Of a DNA stretch of 64,000 bases, positions 54,001-63,000 are shown piece by piece (position 1 is the first letter of the stretch; each line of letters begins with the position of its first letter). Source of the stretch: CAZDML01 sp964506645 (GTDB taxonomy: Bacteria > Elusimicrobiota > Elusimicrobia > 2-01-FULL-59-12); NCBI GenBank assembly GCA_964506645.1, contig CAZDML010000002.1, positions 14,048 through 78,047 on the forward strand, written 5' to 3'. Both the position numbers and the translations under genes were made by a program. The notes beneath the pieces are model-generated. The model saw nothing but the letters and a program-made list of their open reading frames with translations, made no database searches and was not told the DNA's origin.

Positions 54001-57000
54001 ACATAGATACGCGAATAGTAGCCGCCAGCGGCCGGCAAGGCGATGGTGATAACCGCGCCCGCCGTATCGTAGGTAAAGGTCGAGACCGCACTGATAAAGG
54101 TATTGGGCTGCGTCGCCACGTTATCACGCGCCTGAATCTTGAGGTAGTAATCCTTATCTGGAACCAGTGTCGGCAGCGTGTACGTCCAGGACGAAACAAA
54201 GAGCGTCGCTGCGTTCGAAGACACAGATGCCGTCCAGGAAGCACCGTTCCAATAGACTTTGCTCCCACCTGTACCGCTAGAGAGCTGGATGAACACATTG
54301 TTTACTCCCGCCAAGTCATCGGACACCGTTCCTACCGCCGTCACCGTCGTGCTGGACACGGCCGCTAGCGCGGAGGGCCAAGAGAGCGTGGCCGTCGGCG
54401 AGGTAAAGTCGACATTAAAATTCACCATGTCTGAACCGACAATGCCCGGGGTACTCGTGTTGCCTCCGCCCGAACTGTCACCGAGAGAGGAATTGTCAGT
54501 AGCGCGCGCTTCCATGATGAAGGCATGACTCATATCCGTTGGCCAATTAATGCCAATGACATAAGTCCATGGTGCTACACCCGTCACGTTCTGCCAGGCC
54601 GTCGTAGATGTGACCGTATAGGAGGAAAAGACACTGCCATCCCAATAATAGGTTGTCCCGGTCAGCACATACGAAATACGCAACTGCACCAGTGCGACAC
54701 CGGCACCCACGTCGCTCGAGGTCCCGGAGGACCGCGTGACAACAGTGCCGAGACGACCCGGCTGATACGACACATTCTGCACGGGCAAAGTGATGGATAC
54801 GGTGGGCGCTGTCTTGTCGATCAGGATCGTGGCCGATGAAATCGAAACGGCGCTGAGAGTCTGCGTATTACCAGCGACGTCATAAGCGCGGGCGACCACG
54901 CTATAGGAGAACGTATCAACAAATTTATTGTTTAAGCCCACCGGAGAAAACGCCCAGGAGGTCGCATTGGTGGAGAGACTTGAAACGGGCAAATAATTGG
55001 GCGAAGACTGCGCCACGTCGAAGTTAAAGTTCGTGCCATTCATCCAGAACGTGCTCTGCAGATCTTGAACGGCTACGCGCACGTTGGCATTGGCATTATC
55101 GTCTTCCGAAGTTCCGGAAATTGAAGTCAGGCTGCGCACCGCCGCAAGCCCATGAAGCGGCGATGTGAGCGTTGCCGTCGGCTGCACGATATCAAAGGTA
55201 AAAGCCGCGTGCGGAATATCATTCACATTGCCGGCGCGATCGGTAGCCACTTCATGCACCACATAGGAACGACCATTTTCCCATGCGCCGGTGCCTGTGC
55301 TAATCTGGAAATACGTTGTCGTGTAAGTGTAAAAACCGCCGCCCAGAGAGGGCACGAGATCGGTTGCCGCACCGGCAATGGCCGTGAACGTCGAAGACTG
55401 CCAATTCCAGAATTTCGATCCATCTTCACCGCGCGCAACACGGAAGACAACGCTGGTAATAAGGCCCGGGGGTGTGTCTGAAGCCGTACCGGACAGCGTC
55501 GGCAAGGAACTCAAATACAAACGGCTGTCTGGCGCCGTGATGCTGCCGGACGGCAGCGTGTCATCAATGACGAACGTTGCTGTCTGCGCCGGGGATTCGG
55601 TGGTGCCGTTGCCCTGGTGCAGTGCCTGCGAATTAATTTTGTAGTTGTGGTTGGTCGTCCACTTGGCCTGCGGCACCGCTTCTGACCAGACACTCCCAGC
55701 GAAACTCGTTACACCGATGTAACCCCCATTCACCCAGCCTGTTGTCGACACAAAGTTAGACCCATCAAAATACGTATCGTCGTTGCCCGTGCCACAAACG
55801 AGATCGGCGCCACAGTCTGTCAACTGAACCTGCACCGTTGTCGCATTGGCTGCGGTTCCCTGCAAGAGGACGTTGACCGAGCGGAAATGAGGGTTACTCC
55901 CATTGGGTGAGCTGATGGTTGACACGGGAAGCGGTGTTTTCAACGTCACCTCAATATAGGAGGTGTTGAAAGCGGTGTTGGAACCGTTGGTTCCGGGCTT
56001 GGTGGACTCGTTGTTGGCCAAGTCGACCGCCTTGGCAAAAATGTCATACGTAATACCCGTCGTAGGATTGGTGGGAAAGTCTGGAACATTGGCACCCGTG
56101 ATCGTCCAGGATGCCCCAGCAATCGTTGCCGGCATAAAGACTTCTGTGGGCGATGTAAAGTCTCCAGTGGATACCCCGTTCCAGTAGAAACCGGTGTCTT
56201 TACGCTGATAAGACACGAGCACCTGGTTGAGAACTCCAGGTGCTGTATCAGATGCCAAACCGGAGAGCGTCGTCAAAATCTGCACGAGCGGCGTGGAATT
56301 GGGCACTGTGATGGTGGACGTCGGCGCTGTAAAGTCAGCACTGAATGTTACGGTTGAATACGTCATTTGAGAATTGGTTGTCTTATCAACGGCATAGGCT
56401 TCCGCCGTAAAGGTTACGTTCGTCACCCAGGCACGTGTCGAGGTCGGAAGGGAGAAGAACGTCGCCGACGGTGATAAAGTGGATGTCAGCCAAGTGTTGT
56501 TGGTGGTCCAGCTGGATCCCGTAAAATAATAGGTCGGCGCAGCGCCCGTACTGATACGGACATATACCTTGAGCACACCACTGGGATAATTGCCGGGCGG
56601 GACCAAGAGATCCGACACATCGCCCTGCACATAGCCTATTTGACTTACGTAACCGCTATTGACCGGATAGCTAATCGTCGCGGTGGGGCTGGAATCATCG
56701 ATGATGAATGACACCGTTGTGTATGCCGTTTCAAAATTGCCCGCACGATCGGTTGCTTTAGACTGAATGGTGTACTGATACCCATCAATGAAAGCTGTCT
56801 GTTGAGGACCTGTTAAATTCTTAGTCCACGTATAGTTGCCCCCACCTGAGGGACTTGCAATCGATGTGAAGGGGAAGTTGAGCGCATTCGCAGAGTTGTC
56901 AAAGCTTGTATTGATTGGATTAAAGTAGAGGCCATCCGAACGCCCTATACGGAACGTGACGCCTGTTGCAGGAATACCCGATCCACTCGGAGAGACATCA

Positions 57001-60000
57001 TTGGCCGTCCCAGAAATCGCCGTAGACACAACACCGAGATTGGCATTGTTGGCAGGAGTCGTCGTACGTGAAGAAGGGGTTGAACTATCCACTGTAAATG
57101 TCGCGTCCGGAGAGGCTGCCGTAAAGTCGGCCGGGTCGGCCGATGGCGTTCGGTTCGTTGCACGGTCGGTTACCTTTCTAAAGAGATAGTACTGCGCATT
57201 CGAGCTAAAGGTTGTCCCGTCAAAGTCACTGTAGGTCCACGTGCCGCTCGTATTGCCCACAAACGTCGCACTCTGCCACGGGGTACAGCCACCGCCCGTA
57301 CAATTGCCTGTCCATCCCGTACCCGTGCCCGCCCAATAACGACCCGACACATCGAGGAGTGCAATGCTAACGTTCTGGATGCCAGACCCTGTTGACATAT
57401 CATCGGCCGTACCCGACACAATGACAACGCTCTTGTAATTACCATTGTCTGCGGGATAGGCGATGACAGCAACCGGGGCGGCACTGTCGTAAAGCACAGT
57501 GGCACCGACACTGACCGGAATATTGCCCGCGAGGGGACCAAATTCTGAATTGTTGGCACGATCCGTTGCACGGCTGACAAATCGATAGTTGTTACCGGTC
57601 ACCATGCCGGCGAGCAGAGCCGGAACGCCGGCGCTGGTCGTCCAGTTGTTCGGCACCGATGTCGTGGAATTTGCAATCGTCAATACACTGTAATCTGGAT
57701 CGGTATCACCAAAGCTTGTGCCATTCCACCAGTTCCCCCCCGTCACTTTCTGCACACTCACCTGCACCGCTGCGGTCGAGAGCCATGATGCGTTGTTATA
57801 GACCGTATTCGGATCATCGCTGGCCGTCCCAGCGATGGAGGAGAGCGTGTTGAAGTAGAGGCCGGAGGGCGTGGACACCCGGCTTGTAGACAGAATCACA
57901 TCGTAGACGAAGCGGTTGGTGACCGTCGCACTATTGCCAGCCGCATCGGTCGCGCGCGCACTAATGTCATAGCGGTGATTGTTAACAAAGAATAGACCTG
58001 TCTGCGTAAAGGTCCAATTGCTTACGGTTCCCTGCGCTGGAATGTAGTAGGGCCCTCCCGCCGCATAGGTACTGCCATTCCAATAGAAAGGTCCTCCATC
58101 AACATCCACAATCGAAATCGCTATCGTACTGACGCCCGTAGCAAAAGCACCGGGGTCACTGGCGCTCCCCGCAAACGGGGTAGACACTTTTACAGCAGAA
58201 TAATATTCTCCGTTCACAGGTAACGTCATACCCACGGAGGGGGCGGCGGTATCATAGGTAAATGTTGTAATAGCACTGACATACTTATTCCCATTTAACA
58301 CGGCAGGATAGTCGTATGCGCTGTCGACTGCTTGGACTCGCAAATAATAATTCTTATCCTGTATCAGCGATGGAAGCGTATAGGTCCATGTCCCACTAAC
58401 CGAATCAAACCCCGTCGCCGCAACTGAAGATACCGTGCTGGTCCATGCGGCACCGTTCCAGTACACCTTGCTCCCACCGGTTCCGCTCGACAACTGAACA
58501 TACACAGCACTGATATCGGACAAAGCGTCGGACATCGTTCCGGAAGTAATCGAAATGCTATTGAATGCGGCATTGGCTGCAGGGTGTACGATCGCCGCTG
58601 TGGGGGCGGTTTCATCAATCATAAACGTCACTGTCGCCGTACTGCTGTAGTTCCCCAACGGTGTCCCATTGGAGAGATACGTTAAATCTTCCGAAAGGGC
58701 TTCCAGAGCATAAGACTGTGACGTAACACCCGCGCCTTGGGGGGCCCAGTCCACCGGTGTCCCGGAACCATAAATCCAATTTGTGTTGTCGGCACTAAAC
58801 CAGGCACTCGACGAAGCCATGGCGCTGAAAGAAACAGAGTTATCCCAATAGTAGGTTGTTCCTGCCGATGTATACGACAAGCGCAGATGAATATCGCGAA
58901 CGCCTGCATTGTAAGGAGCTGCGGGATCATCGGAACTGCTCCCTTCTATTTCTTTTCCTGCTTGACCAATCGCATTGGCATGGTAGGCACGTCCCGGCAC
59001 AGGGAAATTGATAACTACGGAAGGCGCTTGGTAGTCATACAAGAACGTTTTAGACGACACTCCTGTGACAAAGACCGTTTGGGTACTGCCTGCCACATCT
59101 ACGGACCGTGCGAGGATAGTGTATGTGGATGCGGTGATCTGAAATTTGGCATCTAAATTATTGGGGGCATAAACCCAATACGTGGCATTTGCGGATAAGG
59201 AAGAACTGCCTCCCGCCGTGGCAACGTTATTCCAAATAGCAGCACCCGGCTGCCATGTGTTTCCATCAAAATATTTGCCATCAAAAAGTCGCTGTATGGC
59301 AACCTGTACCCCTGCGGTACCGGCCGGCGAGGTATTATCGTCGTTGGCTGTTCCCGTGATTGCCGTCAATCCGTTAACAGCATTGACCGTCGCAGGAACA
59401 ACGATGGTGGCTGTAGGCTTGACCGTATCAAAAGTGAAGTCCTGATCGACCGCAATGTTGGCATTGCCTGCTTTATCAATGGCAAACACTTGAACCGTAT
59501 AGGCTTGTCCGTTGACCCAGGCGGCACCCGTTTGGAAATACGTTGTTGTGTAACTCCACAATCCATCTTGTAAATCACCGCTGTCTTGTGTTGCAATGAG
59601 TGCCGTGTTTACCCCCGACGCTGTAAATGTCGACAAGGTCCAATCCCAATAGGCGCTCGACCCTTGTTGTTTTACTTTAAAATACACATCGCTCGAAACA
59701 CCCGTTAAACGACCCGGATTAATATCCGTAATACGGGCTCGCAGCGTGGGGAGCGCATTGAAATAAGGGCTATTTTGAGGAGATGTGAATGTGGTGACAG
59801 GGCCAGTACTATCGATAATAAAGTTCACATAAGCAGACGCTGTTTGTGTTGTATTATGGACTTCATCAACCCCAGCCACCGAAATCACGTAATACTGATT
59901 CCCCACCCATTTCGCAGGAGGAATACTCATTTGCCAATTCCCATTTCCTGAATTAAAGCTTGTCACTCCCACAAACCCATTAAACGTATTGGTTGAAACA

Positions 60001-63000
60001 AAATTGGTCCCATCAAACGCAAGGTAGGCACTGTTGCTATTACAGCTTGAATTGCCACCGCACCCAAGAACTTGTACCTGGACCGTTGTTGAGAAGGTCG
60101 ATGTCCCTAAAAGAACGACCGTATTGGGCTTATAATTCGGCGTTGCTCCATTGGGTGTTGTAATCGTCGCAAAAGGAGGCGGTGGTGTGAGTGCAAATTC
60201 GATATAGGACGTTGTCGCAGGCAATAATGTCGCTGTTGTGGGCTTGGAATTGCTGTTATTTGCGGCATCGGTCGCTTTTGAGAAAACACGGTAACTAATG
60301 CCTGCTCCTGAGGCGGTGAGCCAAACAGGGACAGAGCTACCAGTGATTGTCCATGCGTTGCCAGCGATAGTCGCTGGATAGAATTTTTCCGTGACAGAAT
60401 CAAAAGTGCTTGTCGCAACATCCCAGTAACGACCCACATCCACACGATAATAGGACAACACGACGGATTGAAGGGTTCCAGGAGAAATATCCGAGGCATT
60501 TCCAGATAATGTTACAAGGGCTTGGGTATATGGCGTGGTATCGGGAAAGGTAATTGTAGAACTGGGAGCCGTAAAGTCCGCCGTAAACGTAACGGTAGAG
60601 AAAACAGTTTGCGCGTTGCCAGCCCGGTCAATGGCATAGGCTTCTGCCCCGTAAGAAACGTTTGTCACCCACGATGACAAAGGCAGTGACCATGTCGTGG
60701 CGGTGGTTGCCAGAGTGATTGTGAACCATGTATTGGTGCTGCCCGTCCACGTGCTGCCCGTCCAGAACGACGTAAAATTGTTCGTACTGATACGCACTTT
60801 GATACTATCAATCCATCCTGGCGCACTGTCTGCAACGGTACCATTCACCTGGCCCGAGGAAGACACGTAGACCGTAGGATACGTGATGGCTGCTGTCGGG
60901 AACTGCACATCGTAAACAAAGGTATTCGTTGTTAAGTCAACTTCTGTATTTCCTGCCGAGTCAGAAGCAAATGTGGCAACAGAATACACCACATCGGTCA
61001 CATCCATCTTTCCATTGATGCCATTAAATGTCCAACTCGCGCTGGGGCCAGACACGGCAGAAGTCAGGGGGAATGATCCGGGGATGGTGTTTTGCCAACT
61101 GGCCGCATTATTGAGGTACCATGTTGTTCCCCCCACCAGCCGCATTACTTTAATTCTGACGTTGCTAAGATCAACAAGATCTGTTGCCGTGCCTGCAATA
61201 CTCGTTAGCGCCGTTCGGGTATGCGTATTCGTGAGTGGCGAAGTGACGAGAGAATCGGGATTGCTCGATGTAAATTCATTAATGGTAAATGTCGTTGTCG
61301 ACCACGCCACTTCTTTGTTCCCCGCTAAATCTGTTGCCTGAGTAATGATCTGAAACGTATTTCCATTAAAAGAAATTAAATCAGGAATATTCCATGTCCA
61401 GGTTCCACTGGAAGCACTGGTAGGATAGCTGCTAAAAGTGACGCTATTAAAATATTCAGGGGCACGCGGATTCGAAGAATAAATACCACCGGGCGTTAGC
61501 CACCCATTGGGGCCTGCTAATGGATGTCCGGGCTTATAAACATCTCCCGTATTTGCGTTGTAAAAATTAATGCTCACCGACTGCATACGCGTATGATCAA
61601 AAGCGCTCAAGTCACTCGCTGTTCCACTGGCGACAGAGACCGTGCTTAAAACAACATTATTCGTAATGTTATTAACGAGAGAAGCGGGTGGCGTCACATC
61701 GTAAACAAAATTTTGGGGAGAATTACCTGATCCATTTTGCTCCTGATTTCCTGCTTGGTCCACCGCGCGGGATCGAACCGCAAACTGATGGGTGCTGTGA
61801 CCTGTCCACATACTTCCCGGAGCAGTATAAGACCAACTGGTTCCGGGAGTAGTCACATTGAAAAAGACAGGCGCGCCTCCGGCATTGCCCCAACTGCTGC
61901 TACCATCCCACCACTCTGTCGTATCCAAATCTTGTACAGCAATCTGAACGTTATTTAATTGCCCAGGAGAGGAATCCGTTGCCGTTCCAGAAATGGCGGC
62001 AATGGCGTTCGTTGTGAGATTAACAGAAGGATATGTTACGACCGATGTGGGCAAAGAAACGTCATAATAAAAATAAGCATCTTTAAAGGAAGAAGCATCT
62101 CCTGTATCATCTGCGATTGAAGTCACGTTGCCTACAGAATCCGTTCCCCGTCCGGTAATCCGATAATAATAGCTGTCTTTCCACATCGCGTTATTCACGT
62201 CGTAATTCCAAGCACCGGCGGTGAAGGTGCTGACACCGGTCCATGTACTGACACTAATCCAAGCGCTTCCATTCCACCATTGATTGGGCGCAGCAATGGC
62301 ACTGGCCGCGCTGGAAATACGGACCTGAATGGTTGTTACCGTTGAATCGAGAGGAGTTCCTGGGAAATCCGCATATGAACCCGCGATTTGGATTACATTT
62401 TTGACCCACTGGACCCCTACCGGTGCACCCGGCGTAACATTTGAGATAGACACGGTCTGTGTATCCAAATAAAGTGTTACCGAAGACATCCCCGTACCAA
62501 AGTTCGATGGCGTATTACGGGCCGTGTCAGTAGAGACGATTTGCAGCACAAACGAATCTCCACTTTTAACTGCCGGACTCACAGAGGTGTCTGGCATTTT
62601 ATTCGCAGGAATCGAGATGCTCCATGTGCCAGAATTGCCCGGGGAAAACGTTGCGTTTGGCCAATTGGCCTGGGACGGTAAAGCCGTGGTGCGCCACTGA
62701 CTCGCAACAGCATCCCACCAGCGATTGGGGACTCCAGAGGAGTCGTACAGTAAATACTGAATATTCTGAACACCAGAATCCCGATCATAAAAATTTCCTG
62801 TGAGGGTAGGGCCGGCAGCAACACTCTTGGAAGGAAGAGGAGACGTTATGGTCGTTGTAGGAACTAACGTGTCGTAATAAAAGGTTCGACTACTCCCTAG
62901 AGTCGCCCAAGGGAATTCGTTGCTGACGATCGTATTCGACGAATTGCGAGTCTCGTCTTTCCCAGTTGCAAAAATGGTAAAGGATGAACCGCTAATTTCT

